Source of the DNA: NORP259 sp041398705 | GTDB taxonomy: Bacteria; Planctomycetota; UBA1135; GCA-002686595 | Assembly: GCA_041398705.1 (NCBI GenBank) | Contig: JAWKUI010000006.1 | Span: 186,001-250,000, forward strand | DNA length: 64,000 nt | Direction: 5' to 3' | In this document: in pieces, positions 46,191 to 54,231 of the stretch | Layout of the letters: every line of letters begins with the position of its first letter | How positions within the stretch are numbered: the stretch's first letter is position 1 | Translations under genes and position numbers: made by a program | The notes under the pieces: model-generated | The model's input: the letters and a program-made list of their open reading frames with translations, nothing else | Databases searched by the model: none | Told to the model about the DNA's origin: nothing

Positions 46191-49100
46191 TGCCTGCCCT
46201 GCGCGAGGGCTTCGGCCTGCTGATTCACCCACTGCCGACGCACGGCGAGGTTCTCGGGCATGGGTTCGAGCACCACATCGCTGCGGCGGTTCCATTCGCG
46301 CCAAGCCCGGGCGGCGAGCCACGGTTCCTCGCGCCGCATGGCCTCCAGCAGGAACGCCATGCCGTCCTTCGAGAGGCGCGAACCGACCCAGCTTCCATCC
46401 GGACCCAGGTCCTGGGGCCGCAGGAAGTGCTCTTCGATCGGATGGGGATACGGCAGCCCGCGGTGCGCGCAGGCGGCCAGGAACCACGACAAGGCGTCTT
46501 GCTGGCGCACGCTGTCCCACCAGGCCCACCATGCTTCCGCGCGGTCTTCCTGACGCGTCAAGTCGACGCAGGTCAGGCCCACCAGAACGCCCGCGACCTC
46601 GCTGTCGGTGGAGTCCTCGGTGAGGATGCGCATCAGGGCCGGCGCGGCGCGGGGCACGTCTTGCAGGCCGAGCAACAGGGCGGCTTCGCGACGCGAAGAC
46701 ACGCTCGGGGAGGTGAGCGCGGCGAGCAGCGATTCGTGGGCGGCGGGGCCCAGGTCGAGCAGACCGCGGCGCACTACGTCGAGGATGCCCTGGGCCCGCG
46801 CGTTGCGCAGCAGCGCCACCAGGATCGGGCCGGCTTTGACGTCCTTCAGGTCAGCCAGGCCTTCGGCGGCCGTGCGGCGGTAGGTGTCCGACGGCTCCCC
46901 GAGCACCAGCATGAGCGTTTCGCGCGCGCGGTCGCCGCCCAGGCGGCCCAGGGTGCGCAGCGCAGCGGTGCGCAACTCCGGGCGGGTGTCGCTCGAGTAG
47001 AGCAGCGCAAACGACAGGGCATCGGCCCGGTGTTGCAGGCCCGCGGCGGTGAGCACGGGTACCACCACGGCGGCCTCCTTGTCCTTCAGCAAGGTTTCGA
47101 TGCCGTCAGCCAAAGCCGGATCGTTCGCGTTCACCCACAGGACCCCGGCGGCGGCGCGCAGCACGCCATCGCTGCTGCCCGCGGCGAGGCGGATGCGCTC
47201 GGGACCGAGGTCGGCGAGCACCTTGCCGATGGGTTCGAGCGCGGCGAAACCGTAGTTCTCGATCAGCGTACCGATCAGGCGCTCGCCGAGACCCGCGGCC
47301 TCCGGACCGGCTTTCGGTCCCGCGGCGAGGCCGGTGGCGGCGTGCGCCACCTCGAACAACACCGAAGCTTCGTTGCCGAGCGTGCGGTACTCACCGACCT
47401 GGTGGATCAACGAGTCGAAGATCTCGGCCGGCAGCACCCCACCGGATTCGGCGGCCAACGCCTGCAGGGCGCGCAGGCCCGTGCGGCGGTAGCCGACCGG
47501 TTGTTTCATAAGCCAATCGCGATAGACCCCGGCCAACCACGCGGTGCGCAGGGACTCATCGGCGTATCGCGGCTCGTTCGTCTGCACGTGCCAGGCCCAT
47601 TCGCGTTTGTCCTTGAACTCGGAAGTCAGCGAGTAGTCCTGCCAGCGGTTCGCATCGACCAACGCTTCGATCGAGCTGGCGAGTTGTTCGAACCAGGTCT
47701 CGAGGTGTTCGGGCCCCATCGAGAAGGACTTCGCCGAGGTGCCGAGCATCACTTCGAGTTGCTGGCCCAGGTCCGGCATCGACCCCCGCGGCCCAGGCAT
47801 CTGGCCCGAACCGAGGGCGCCGGACTGTTGCAACCAGGTCACGACCTCCTGGCACTCCGCCGCGGTCAGGAAGTAGGGCACCGCGCCCGGCACATCCCCC
47901 TCGGCGTACATGCGCTCCGGACCGACGAGCACCACGTGTTCGCCCGAGCGGCGGTCGGCGTATTCGAGCATTAGGCCGGGCACTTCGGCTTCGGTGTAGG
48001 CCATCGCCACGCGCGAGGGGCGGAACGACGAACGCACCCCAATCCACCACTCGGCCCAGGCCGGGCCGTTGTTGCCGAAACTGTTGCCCGTGAGCTGCTG
48101 CAGGCGGCGCAGGGTCGGATCGATCAGCGACTGACGGTCTTCGAAGTACGTGATCGCCGCGGCGACCGCCACCAGCTCGTCCATGACCTGCGGGTGCAAC
48201 CAAGCCGGGGTCTGGCCCTCGCTGCGGAAGGCGATGCCGGCCAGGGCCAGAGCGGCGGTGCCGTGCACCATGGGCTCGTTCATTTCGAGCGCCTTGAGCA
48301 AGGTTTCCACGTGCCCGTTGTGCAGCACCGGTTTCTGGGTGCGGTCTTCCCGCTCGATCAGCGCCAGCAGGGCGTACGCGTTCTCGCGCAGGATCCACTG
48401 GCTGCCGAAAGCGCGCACGAGCAACTCGGCTTCCACCGCCTCCATGTTGCTGCGGGAGAGGATCTCCACCGCCAGGTGGGCCACCTGTCCGCTGGAATCC
48501 CCCAATCGGCCGAGCACGACCTGCAGGGTCGCTTCGAGCGGCATCTGCCCCACCAGGGTCAGCGCCATCTCGCGCGCGTGGGCCGTCCCGGTTTCCAGGA
48601 CTTCCGCGAGGTCGGGCAGCCAATCTTCCGTGCGCATGTTCGGGCGCTCGGCGAGGGTCTGCAGTTGGCGGAATGCGGCGAGGCGCGCCGGCTTCTGCTT
48701 GTGTCCAAGGATGCCGATCAGCCAACGCGGGCTGGCCGCGACCGGATTGAGTTCGATCACCTGGCTGATGAGCGTGGCGCTGGCGCGCGGCGGCAGGGGT
48801 TGCGTCAGGCGTTGCACCACCGCTTGCGAGTCCTCCGCGACTCCGGTGGACAGCAGCACGCGCGTTGCCACGATCAGCGCGGATTCATCGTTGCCCGCGA
48901 GGCGGCGCAGGGCTTCGGTACGCGCTGCGGTGCCGAGTTGCAGCAGGGCATCCGCGGCCGACTCCAATTGCGCGTGGGTCGGTTTGCGCAGGCGCGCCAC
49001 GTCTTCGAAGATCGAACGCGCGGCCGGGGCGGAGGCGTCGTTGCCGACTTGCGCGGGGGCGGCGGGACTGGCCGGATCGGCCGGAGCGGGTGCGGGCGTG

Positions 49101-49444
49101 GCCGCTTTGACCGGCGCACCGCTGGGCAGATCCAATCCGCCGCCTTTGCGCGCCTTGTCCGGATCGATCTGTTGGAAGTAGCGCACCGACTGGCAGTGCG
49201 AACACCACGCCTTCTGCTTGCCCTTGGCCGCTTCCGGCTGGATCGGCGTCACGTAGTTCGGGCTCGAGCAGGTCTGGCAGACCAGGTGCGGAATCTGGCC
49301 CAGGGGGGGCGTGTTCTCATCGGCCTTTTGCTGCTCGGGGGTCTGGCTGCCCTTGGGCAGGTCCAGTTGCGCCCATGCGGCCGGGCTGAGCAGGAACAGG
49401 GGAAGGGACCACCGGAAAAGCGGGCGGGCGTGGGAGATGCGCAT
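46187..49444 (-). CDS. Large exported HEAT-repeat protein with N-terminal zinc ribbon
   Basis: A 1085-residue protein. The signal peptide ends near residue 26 (SPAAWAQ). A CX2C...CX2C zinc ribbon (Cys56, Cys59, Cys81, Cys84) follows, then an Ala/Pro linker (about 100-135) and a long HEAT-like solenoid (about 140-1050). Its repeats include PRWLIGILGHKQKPARLAAF and LRTAALRTLGRLGGDRARETL. No catalytic motif is seen. A zinc ribbon outside the cytoplasm is odd. The start chosen gives the signal peptide directly, because the longer frame would add 27 uncharacteristic residues. It is coupled to the lytic transglycosylase, so a cell-wall scaffold role is plausible. Confidence 0.75.
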   Translation of the reverse strand: MRISHARPLFRWSLPLFLLSPAAWAQLDLPKGSQTPEQQKADENTPPLGQIPHLVCQTCSSPNYVTPIQPEAAKGKQKAWCSHCQSVRYFQQIDPDKARKGGGLDLPSGAPVKAATPAPAPADPASPAAPAQVGNDASAPAARSIFEDVARLRKPTHAQLESAADALLQLGTAARTEALRRLAGNDESALIVATRVLLSTGVAEDSQAVVQRLTQPLPPRASATLISQVIELNPVAASPRWLIGILGHKQKPARLAAFRQLQTLAERPNMRTEDWLPDLAEVLETGTAHAREMALTLVGQMPLEATLQVVLGRLGDSSGQVAHLAVEILSRSNMEAVEAELLVRAFGSQWILRENAYALLALIEREDRTQKPVLHNGHVETLLKALEMNEPMVHGTAALALAGIAFRSEGQTPAWLHPQVMDELVAVAAAITYFEDRQSLIDPTLRRLQQLTGNSFGNNGPAWAEWWIGVRSSFRPSRVAMAYTEAEVPGLMLEYADRRSGEHVVLVGPERMYAEGDVPGAVPYFLTAAECQEVVTWLQQSGALGSGQMPGPRGSMPDLGQQLEVMLGTSAKSFSMGPEHLETWFEQLASSIEALVDANRWQDYSLTSEFKDKREWAWHVQTNEPRYADESLRTAWLAGVYRDWLMKQPVGYRRTGLRALQALAAESGGVLPAEIFDSLIHQVGEYRTLGNEASVLFEVAHAATGLAAGPKAGPEAAGLGERLIGTLIENYGFAALEPIGKVLADLGPERIRLAAGSSDGVLRAAAGVLWVNANDPALADGIETLLKDKEAAVVVPVLTAAGLQHRADALSFALLYSSDTRPELRTAALRTLGRLGGDRARETLMLVLGEPSDTYRRTAAEGLADLKDVKAGPILVALLRNARAQGILDVVRRGLLDLGPAAHESLLAALTSPSVSSRREAALLLGLQDVPRAAPALMRILTEDSTDSEVAGVLVGLTCVDLTRQEDRAEAWWAWWDSVRQQDALSWFLAACAHRGLPYPHPIEEHFLRPQDLGPDGSWVGSRLSKDGMAFLLEAMRREEPWLAARAWREWNRRSDVVLEPMPENLAVRRQWVNQQAEALAQGRQ

Positions 49445-49514
49445 ATCGGCGGGTGGAATCGAAGCGGCGGGCTGGGACGGTCTCGCGGGCGAGGGGTAGC
49501 GCTTCCAGACCCTG

Positions 49515-49520
49515 AGGATA
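49515..49520 (-). promoter_or_regulatory. Candidate -10 element of the HEAT/lytic transglycosylase operon
   Basis: On the minus strand TATCCT lies 70 bases from the ATG at 49444, in the AT-richer part of the divergent region. A clear -35 box at the right distance is not seen. Confidence 0.3.
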
Positions 49521-49605
49521 CGCAATCAAAACCGTCATTGTGGGAAGGGCCCCCCGAAAGGCCCGCTTTCGGCCCACAAGACCAGATTTTTTCCGTCCGG
49601 GCCCC

Positions 49606-49634
49606 TTGCGGGATCCGGGGCACCCCGCCAGACT
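49606..49634 (+). promoter_or_regulatory. Weak candidate promoter for the leader/ABC exporter transcript
   Basis: TTGCGG (49606-49611) and CAGACT (49629-49634) are spaced by 17 bases. CAGACT keeps A2, A4 and T6 of the -10 consensus. A start near 49641 would begin the RNA exactly at the 5' arm of the first hairpin of the proposed attenuator. Confidence 0.3.
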
Positions 49635-49661
49635 CGGGCTTCGCTCATAGGAGGCCCCCAG

Positions 49662-49724
49662 ATGATTCACTATCCCACTCGACCCGTCGGCGTAGCGCCG
49701 CAAGGAGGCCTCCTCCACCCCTGA
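49662..49724 (+). CDS. Putative 20-residue leader peptide
   Basis: The ATG at 49662 is preceded by GGAGG at 49650-49654, a near-perfect ribosome-binding site 7 bases upstream and rare in this window. It reads 20 codons to a TGA at 49722-49724. The peptide begins MIHYPTRPVG and contains four prolines, with no signal or domain. Its stop codon lies in the 3' arm of the first leader hairpin, where a stalled or terminating ribosome would decide between pairings. GGAGG could also be masked by CCTCC at 49709-49713. The reading frame is seen directly; translation and regulatory role are inferred. Confidence 0.45.
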   Translation: MIHYPTRPVGVAPQGGLLHP

Positions 49725-49767
49725 GCGAGTCAGGACCTGCGATTTCATCCCCAGGTCATTCTTTCGG

Positions 49768-49793
49768 CCCGCTCCCATTCGAGCGGGTTTTTT
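49768..49793 (+). terminator. Intrinsic terminator in front of the ABC exporter operon
   Basis: CCCGCTC (49768-49774) pairs perfectly with GAGCGGG (49781-49787) over a 6-base loop, followed by six T residues. It lies upstream of the ABC genes and downstream of the 20-codon reading frame, so it must be read through for the exporter to be made from an upstream promoter. Confidence 0.85.
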
Positions 49794-49875
49794 CGTGCCC
49801 AGGCTTTGCCGGCACGGTTCCGCTCCTCCCCGCTCCGGAACCTGCCGCCCGCCCCCGCCCGAAACAAACCCGCCC

Positions 49876-51780
49876 GTGAATCCTCCCCCCTCGCCCCAAA
49901 GCCTGGCCCCCGTGAGGGCCGGCCTGTGGTCCCTCTCCCAGGGCCAACGCCTGCGTTACCTGCTGGCGATCGTCTGCATGGCGATCGGCATCGGCCTGGT
50001 GTTCCTGGTGCCGGCCGTGACCAAAGGCGTCATCGACGGCCTGCCGTCCGATCCGGGTCCGTTCCAGTCGCCCGATTGGCTGAGCCGCCTGTGCACCTCC
50101 CTCGGCATCGATAGCCCCACCACAGGCCCCTTGATGGTGGCCGCGATCTGCGTCGTGCTGCTGACCGTGGCCGGTGGCGCGTTCCAGTACCTGCGGGGTC
50201 GCCTGGCCGCCCAGGCCGCCGAGAAGATGCTCGAGCGCCTGCGCGTGCATCTGTACCGTCACATCCAGAACCTGCCCGCCGGGTACTTCGACCAGGCGGA
50301 CACGGGGGACATCGTGCAGCGGTGCACCTCCGACGTGGACACCGTGCGCCTGTTCCTCTCGACCCAGGTGGTCGAAATCGGCCGCGCCCTGCTGCTCGTC
50401 GGCTGCGCCCTGCCGATCCTGTTCCAGCTCGATGTGCGCCTGGCGTGGATCTCGTTGGCCGTGGTGCCGGTGCTCATGGTCTACGCGGCGGGCTTCTTCA
50501 AAAGCCTGACGCGCTATTTCCGCGAGAGCGACGAAGCCGAAGGCGCCATGACCGCGGTGCTGCAGGAGAACCTGACCGGCATCCGCGTGGTGCGGGCTTT
50601 CGGGCGCCAGGACTTCGAAGAACGCAAGTTCGACGAGGCCAACGGCCATCACCGCCAGGCCACGCTGAACCTGATGAACCTGCTCAGCCTGTTCTGGTCG
50701 TGCTCGGACTTCCTGTGCTTGGGCCAGGTCGGTTTGACCCTGTTCGCGGGGGGACACTTCGTGCTGCAGGGCGACATGACCCTGGGCACCCTGGTGGCCT
50801 TCACGCAGTACTCGACCATGATCATCTGGCCGGTGCGCCACATGGGCCGCGTGCTCGTGGACGCGGGCAAGGCGCGCGTGAGTCTGCGCCGTTTGGCCGA
50901 GATCCTCGAAAGCCCGGAGGAACAGGAGCTGCGTGAAGCCCCCGCAACGGTTCCGGCCCAGCCGCGCGGCGCGCTCGTGGTGCGCGACCTCTCGTTCGCC
51001 TATCCGGGCGAGAAGGGCCCCGGTGCCCCGGTGCTGCAGGACCTTTCGTTCGAGCTGCAACCGGGTCAAACCCTGGCGTTGGTCGGCCCCCCGGGATCGG
51101 GCAAGAGCACCTTCGTGCGCTTGCTGCTCGGCCTCTACGACTACACCGGCCCCGGCGGCGCGGGCTCGATCCAGTTGGATGGGCTCGAACTCAGCCGCTG
51201 GCCCCTGCGCGAGCTGCGGCTGCAGGTGTCCGCCGTGCTGCAGAGCCCGTTCCTGTTCGCCAAAACGATCACCGGCAACCTGCTGGTCGGTCGCCCCGGA
51301 GCCGCCGCCGAGGATCTGCGGCAGGCGGCCGAAGCGGCGCACATCCATCAAGCGATCGAAGGGTTCGAACATGGCTACGACACCGTGGTCGGCGAACGGG
51401 GTGTGACCCTGTCCGGCGGTCAGAAGCAGCGCATGGCGATCGCCCGCGCGTTGCTCAAGGATTGCCCGCTTTTGCTGCTCGACGATGCCCTTTCGGCGGT
51501 GGACCACGCCACCGAACAGCGAATCAGGCAGACCCTGCTCCGCCGCGCCGGGCGCCAAAGCACGGTGATCATCTCGCACCGCCTGACCAGCGTGCTGCAC
51601 GCGGACCAGATCCTGGTGCTGCGGGAAGGCCGGGTGGTCGAACGCGGGACCCACCAGGAGCTGCTCGCCCGGAAGGGTTCCTACGCGCACCTGTGGGATC
51701 TGCAGAGCAGTTACACCACAGACTCGGCCGAAGGATCCGCCGAAGGACTCGCCCAAGACCCCGCTGGAAAGCCCGCCTGA
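49876..51780 (+). CDS. ABC exporter half-transporter, degenerate-site subunit (BmrC/TM287-like)
   Basis: A type IV ABC exporter subunit of about 634 residues. The six-helix membrane domain (about 15-315, starting RYLLAIVCMAIGIGLVFLV) is followed by an ATPase domain with Walker A GPPGSGKST (404-412), signature LSGGQKQR (about 512) and Walker B LLLLDDALSAVD. The residue after Walker B is Asp instead of the catalytic Glu, as in TM287 and BmrC, the degenerate-site subunits of heterodimeric exporters. The start is uncertain. GTG at 49876 is my choice. An open frame to a GTG at 49795 begins at the terminator's T-tract, and a GTG at 49912 is also possible. The next gene encodes the partner. Confidence 0.85.
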   Translation: MNPPPSPQSLAPVRAGLWSLSQGQRLRYLLAIVCMAIGIGLVFLVPAVTKGVIDGLPSDPGPFQSPDWLSRLCTSLGIDSPTTGPLMVAAICVVLLTVAGGAFQYLRGRLAAQAAEKMLERLRVHLYRHIQNLPAGYFDQADTGDIVQRCTSDVDTVRLFLSTQVVEIGRALLLVGCALPILFQLDVRLAWISLAVVPVLMVYAAGFFKSLTRYFRESDEAEGAMTAVLQENLTGIRVVRAFGRQDFEERKFDEANGHHRQATLNLMNLLSLFWSCSDFLCLGQVGLTLFAGGHFVLQGDMTLGTLVAFTQYSTMIIWPVRHMGRVLVDAGKARVSLRRLAEILESPEEQELREAPATVPAQPRGALVVRDLSFAYPGEKGPGAPVLQDLSFELQPGQTLALVGPPGSGKSTFVRLLLGLYDYTGPGGAGSIQLDGLELSRWPLRELRLQVSAVLQSPFLFAKTITGNLLVGRPGAAAEDLRQAAEAAHIHQAIEGFEHGYDTVVGERGVTLSGGQKQRMAIARALLKDCPLLLLDDALSAVDHATEQRIRQTLLRRAGRQSTVIISHRLTSVLHADQILVLREGRVVERGTHQELLARKGSYAHLWDLQSSYTTDSAEGSAEGLAQDPAGKPA

Positions 51781-51783
51781 ACC

Positions 51784-53658
51784 ATGCAAGACGAACATCA
51801 AGATGACGACATCCCGCGCGGCCCCGCGCGCGAGTTGTGGCGCCGGCTGTACCGTTTCGCCCTGGCTTGGCCGCGGCACCTGCGGCGGGTGGTCGTGTTT
51901 GCCCTGGCGGTGGCCGTGGCGGACATGTCCTTCCCGCTGGTCAGCAAGTACCTGGTCGACGCCCTGACCGCGTGGCAAACCGGGGAAGCGGAAAAACCCT
52001 CGCTGTGGCCCTACGCCCTGGCCTACCTCGGCCTGACGTTGATGCTCTGCGTGAGCGTATTCGGTTTCATCCGCAACGTGGGGTTCCTCAAGACCGCCAT
52101 GGCCGCCGACATCCGCAGCCAGGGGTTTGCGCGCCTGCAGCGCCTCGAGTTCGCGTTCTTCGACCGCCGGGCCACCGGATGGTTGATGTCGCGCCTCACC
52201 AGCGACTGCGAGCGACTGGCGAACATCATGGCCTGGGGCACCCTGGACATGCTGTGGGCCAGCACCTTCCTCGTGGGCATCGCCAGCGTGCTGCTGTGGT
52301 TGCATTGGAAGCTGGGCCTGCTCGTGCTGACGGTGGTGCCGCTGCTCGCCTGGGCGAGCCGCGCCTTCCAGAAGCGCCTGCTGACCGCCTCGCGCCGCAT
52401 CCGCAAGATCAACTCGGCGATCACCGCGGACTACAACGAGACCATCATGGGTGTCGTGACCACCAAGTCCTTCTCCCAGGAGGACACGCACCTCGGCCAG
52501 TTCGCGGTCAAAGCCGCGGAGATGCGCCACGAGACCGTGCGAAACGCGATGTTGTCGGCGTTGTACCTGCCCACCGTGCTGTCGATCGGCAGCGTGGCGG
52601 CGGCGTTCGTGATGTACAAGGGGGGCCTCGACGTGACCCGCTACGGGCTCAGCCTGGGCACCCTCGTGGCATTCCTCTCGTACACGCGCCAGATGTTCGA
52701 GCCCCTGCAACAGCTCGCCCACATCTTCGGCGAAATGCAGATGGCCCGCGCATCGGGTGAGCGCATCCTCGACCTGCTCGGCCGGCCCGCGGCGATCGTC
52801 GACTCGGAGGAGGTGCTGGCCGCCAAAGCCCGCGCCGCCGCCGCGCCCATCGACGGGCGCGCCGACGATGGATTGCCCAGCCGCCTGGGTCGCATCGAGT
52901 ACGACGGCGTGGGGTTCGCCTATGACAGCGGCCAAGCCAGCCAGGCCAAGGTACTGCACGACATCGACCTCGTGGTAGAACCGGGCCAGATGGTGGCCCT
53001 CGTCGGTTCTACCGGCGGCGGCAAAACCACCCTGGTGAGCCTGCTCGCGCGCTTCTACGAAGCCACCGAAGGCGAGATCCGGTTTGACGGTGTGCCGCAG
53101 AAACGCCGCAGCCTCTCGTGGCTGCAATCGCGCCTCGGGGTCGTGCTGCAGGATCCCTACCTGTTCCGCGGCAGCATCGCCGACAACATCCGCTACGGTC
53201 GGCTCGATGCCGATCCTGCGGACATCGAACGCGTGGCGGCCCTCGTCGGCGCCACCGGCTTCATCGAACGCCTCGAAGGCGGATTCCAATTCGACGTGGG
53301 CGAAGGCGGCACGCGCCTCTCCCAGGGCGAACGCCAACTCATCTCCTTCGCCCGCGCCCTGCTCAAGGACCCGGAGGTGCTGATCATGGACGAAGCCACC
53401 GCCAACGTCGACAGCGAAACCGAACGCCTGATCCAGCAAGGCCTCGAAACTGTACTCGATGGCCGCACTAGCTTCGTGATCGCCCACCGCCTCTCCACCA
53501 TCGAACGCGCCGACGTGATCGTGGTGATCGAAGCGGGTCGCATCGTCGAACAAGGCAACCACCGCGAGCTGATGCGCCAGCGCGGCCGCTACTACGAGTT
53601 GCACCAGCACCAAGGCCAACAGGCCGCGGGTCTGCAACTCAGCGACTGGACCGCGTAA
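51784..53658 (+). CDS. ABC exporter half-transporter, catalytic-Glu subunit (BmrD/TM288-like)
   Basis: A 624-residue exporter subunit with a short polar N-terminus, six membrane helices (about 35-330) and an ATPase domain. Walker A is GSTGGGKTT (about 406), the signature is LSQGERQ (about 511) and Walker B with catalytic Glu is LIMDEATANVD (about 533). The signature departs from LSGGQ while the catalytic Glu is intact, the complement of the upstream subunit. Together they predict one normal and one degenerate ATP site, as in TM287/288, BmrCD and LmrCD. Substrates of such pairs are drugs or lipids. It starts 3 bases after its partner. Confidence 0.9.
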   Translation: MQDEHQDDDIPRGPARELWRRLYRFALAWPRHLRRVVVFALAVAVADMSFPLVSKYLVDALTAWQTGEAEKPSLWPYALAYLGLTLMLCVSVFGFIRNVGFLKTAMAADIRSQGFARLQRLEFAFFDRRATGWLMSRLTSDCERLANIMAWGTLDMLWASTFLVGIASVLLWLHWKLGLLVLTVVPLLAWASRAFQKRLLTASRRIRKINSAITADYNETIMGVVTTKSFSQEDTHLGQFAVKAAEMRHETVRNAMLSALYLPTVLSIGSVAAAFVMYKGGLDVTRYGLSLGTLVAFLSYTRQMFEPLQQLAHIFGEMQMARASGERILDLLGRPAAIVDSEEVLAAKARAAAAPIDGRADDGLPSRLGRIEYDGVGFAYDSGQASQAKVLHDIDLVVEPGQMVALVGSTGGGKTTLVSLLARFYEATEGEIRFDGVPQKRRSLSWLQSRLGVVLQDPYLFRGSIADNIRYGRLDADPADIERVAALVGATGFIERLEGGFQFDVGEGGTRLSQGERQLISFARALLKDPEVLIMDEATANVDSETERLIQQGLETVLDGRTSFVIAHRLSTIERADVIVVIEAGRIVEQGNHRELMRQRGRYYELHQHQGQQAAGLQLSDWTA

Positions 53659-53666
53659 GCCGCCGC

Positions 53667-53700
53667 GCCGGCCGCCAGGGCAAAGCACCTGGCGGCCGGC
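53667..53700 (+). terminator. 13-bp hairpin after the ABC exporter operon
   Basis: GCCGGCCGCCAGG (53667-53679) pairs without mismatch with CCTGGCGGCCGGC (53688-53700) across an 8-base loop, 8 bases after the stop codon. There is no T-tract. Such stems often end GC-rich transcripts or protect the 3' end. Confidence 0.6.
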
Positions 53701-53907
53701 TCCACGGCGCGGCCCATTTCGTGGTTCCCCGCGGATGCTCCAATCGGCTCCATGCCGGATCCGGCAACGGCTTTGAGGCCCAGGTACCCACGCGCAGAAA
53801 AGCGGCTCGGGGAGTGCGGCCGGTGATCTTTCCGGAAGTCCCATCCGCTTCCTCCGACCCGCCCGCCTGGAGTGGGTTAGCCTTCGTCTGACCGCGAGGT
53901 TCCTTGG

Positions 53908-53955
53908 CGCAACGGGCCGGGGTGTTGCAGATCCTGCACACTCCGGCCCGTTGCG
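53908..53955. repeat. Long imperfect palindrome (about 22 bp stem)
   Basis: CGCAACGGGCCGG (53908-53920) pairs perfectly with CCGGCCCGTTGCG (53943-53955). The inner parts GGTGT/ACACT and GCAG/CTGC extend the stem with one wobble pair and one bulge, leaving a 3-base loop. It could be a DNA cruciform, a hairpin RNA or part of an operator array. Its right end overlaps the inverted repeat at 53953-53972. Confidence 0.6.
53922..53941. promoter_or_regulatory. Upstream site 1 (degenerate) of the sigma-54 promoter
   Basis: GTGTTG-N8-GCACAC, a 20-bp element of the same form as sites 2 and 3 but with two mismatches in the right arm. Its centre is 31 bases, about three helical turns, from the centre of site 2. 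Confidence 0.35.
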
Positions 53956-53972
53956 TTGCATAGGCACAACGC
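53953..53972. promoter_or_regulatory. Upstream site 2 of the sigma-54 promoter
   Basis: GCGTTG-N8-CAACGC, a perfect 6-bp dyad with an 8-base spacer. It is centred about 225 bases before the predicted start of the sigma-54 transcript, within range for an enhancer-binding protein. Confidence 0.45.
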
Positions 53973-54043
53973 CGTGCACAAGTCATTACCAATCCACCAC
54001 TTCCGGCACCCCGCCCACAGTGCGCGGCTTTCCGGCCGGCAAA

Positions 54044-54063
54044 GTGTTGCACCGCTTCAACAC
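54044..54063. promoter_or_regulatory. Upstream site 3 of the sigma-54 promoter
   Basis: GTGTTG-N8-CAACAC, a perfect 6-bp dyad of the same 20-bp layout as site 2. It is centred about 134 bases before the predicted start, the commonest distance for enhancer-binding-protein sites. Confidence 0.5.
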
Positions 54064-54160
54064 CAGCCGGACCCGCTCGCTTCCCGCCCCATCCCGGGAT
54101 TCAGCCCGAACCCCCGCAATTGCAGCATCTTACGTCGACACCCCTTTCAACCCAGCGCAT

Positions 54161-54176
54161 TGGCACGCAATCTGCA
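54161..54176 (+). promoter_or_regulatory. Sigma-54 (RpoN) promoter
   Basis: TGGCACG-CAAT-CTGCA matches the sigma-54 consensus TGGCACG-N4-TTGCW with one mismatch. The invariant GG (54162-54163) and GC (54174-54175) are exactly 12 bases apart. Transcription would start near 54188, 44 bases before the zinc-ribbon gene. The 573-base gap 53659-54231 holds only this promoter, its upstream sites and the two hairpins; I see no coding gene in it. Confidence 0.75.
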
Positions 54177-54231
54177 TAGGGAACGGCGTAGCACGAAACC
54201 GCACCTGACTCTCCGAACCGCACCAACCACC

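Larger units (their letters stand above)
49641..49793 (+). promoter_or_regulatory. Proposed transcription attenuator upstream of the ABC exporter genes
   Basis: Three RNA elements can be drawn in this 153-base leader. TCGCTCA (49641-49647) pairs with TGAGCGA (49722-49728). GACCTG (49734-49739) pairs with CAGGTC (49752-49757). A 7-bp intrinsic terminator lies at 49768-49793. The word CGCTC occurs in the first arm (49642-49646) and in the terminator's 5' arm (49770-49774). GAGCG occurs at 49723-49727 and in the terminator's 3' arm (49781-49785). The 49723-49731 segment can therefore pair either with the first arm or, disrupting the terminator, with 49766-49774. A short reading frame with a good ribosome-binding site runs through the first hairpin. 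I see this as leader-peptide-controlled attenuation; the mechanism is inference. Confidence 0.5.

Noticed and set aside
49641..49793. 6S RNA, SRP RNA or a known riboswitch as explanation for the structured leader
   Set aside because: I could not match the conserved loops of SRP RNA, the large central bubble of 6S RNA, or ykkC, fluoride or SAM consensus words. A short frame with a good ribosome-binding site fits a peptide leader better. A covariance-model search would settle it.
49795..49875. Upstream GTG start (49795) for the first ABC gene
   Set aside because: It begins in the terminator region and adds a Pro/Arg-rich stretch not typical for exporters. It is kept only as a possibility.
49756..53979. 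A 1407-residue open frame on the minus strand across both ABC exporter genes
   Set aside because: It is the antisense shadow of two well-supported ABC genes. The translation is Gly/His/Arg-rich without domains, as expected from the complementary frame of GC-rich coding DNA.
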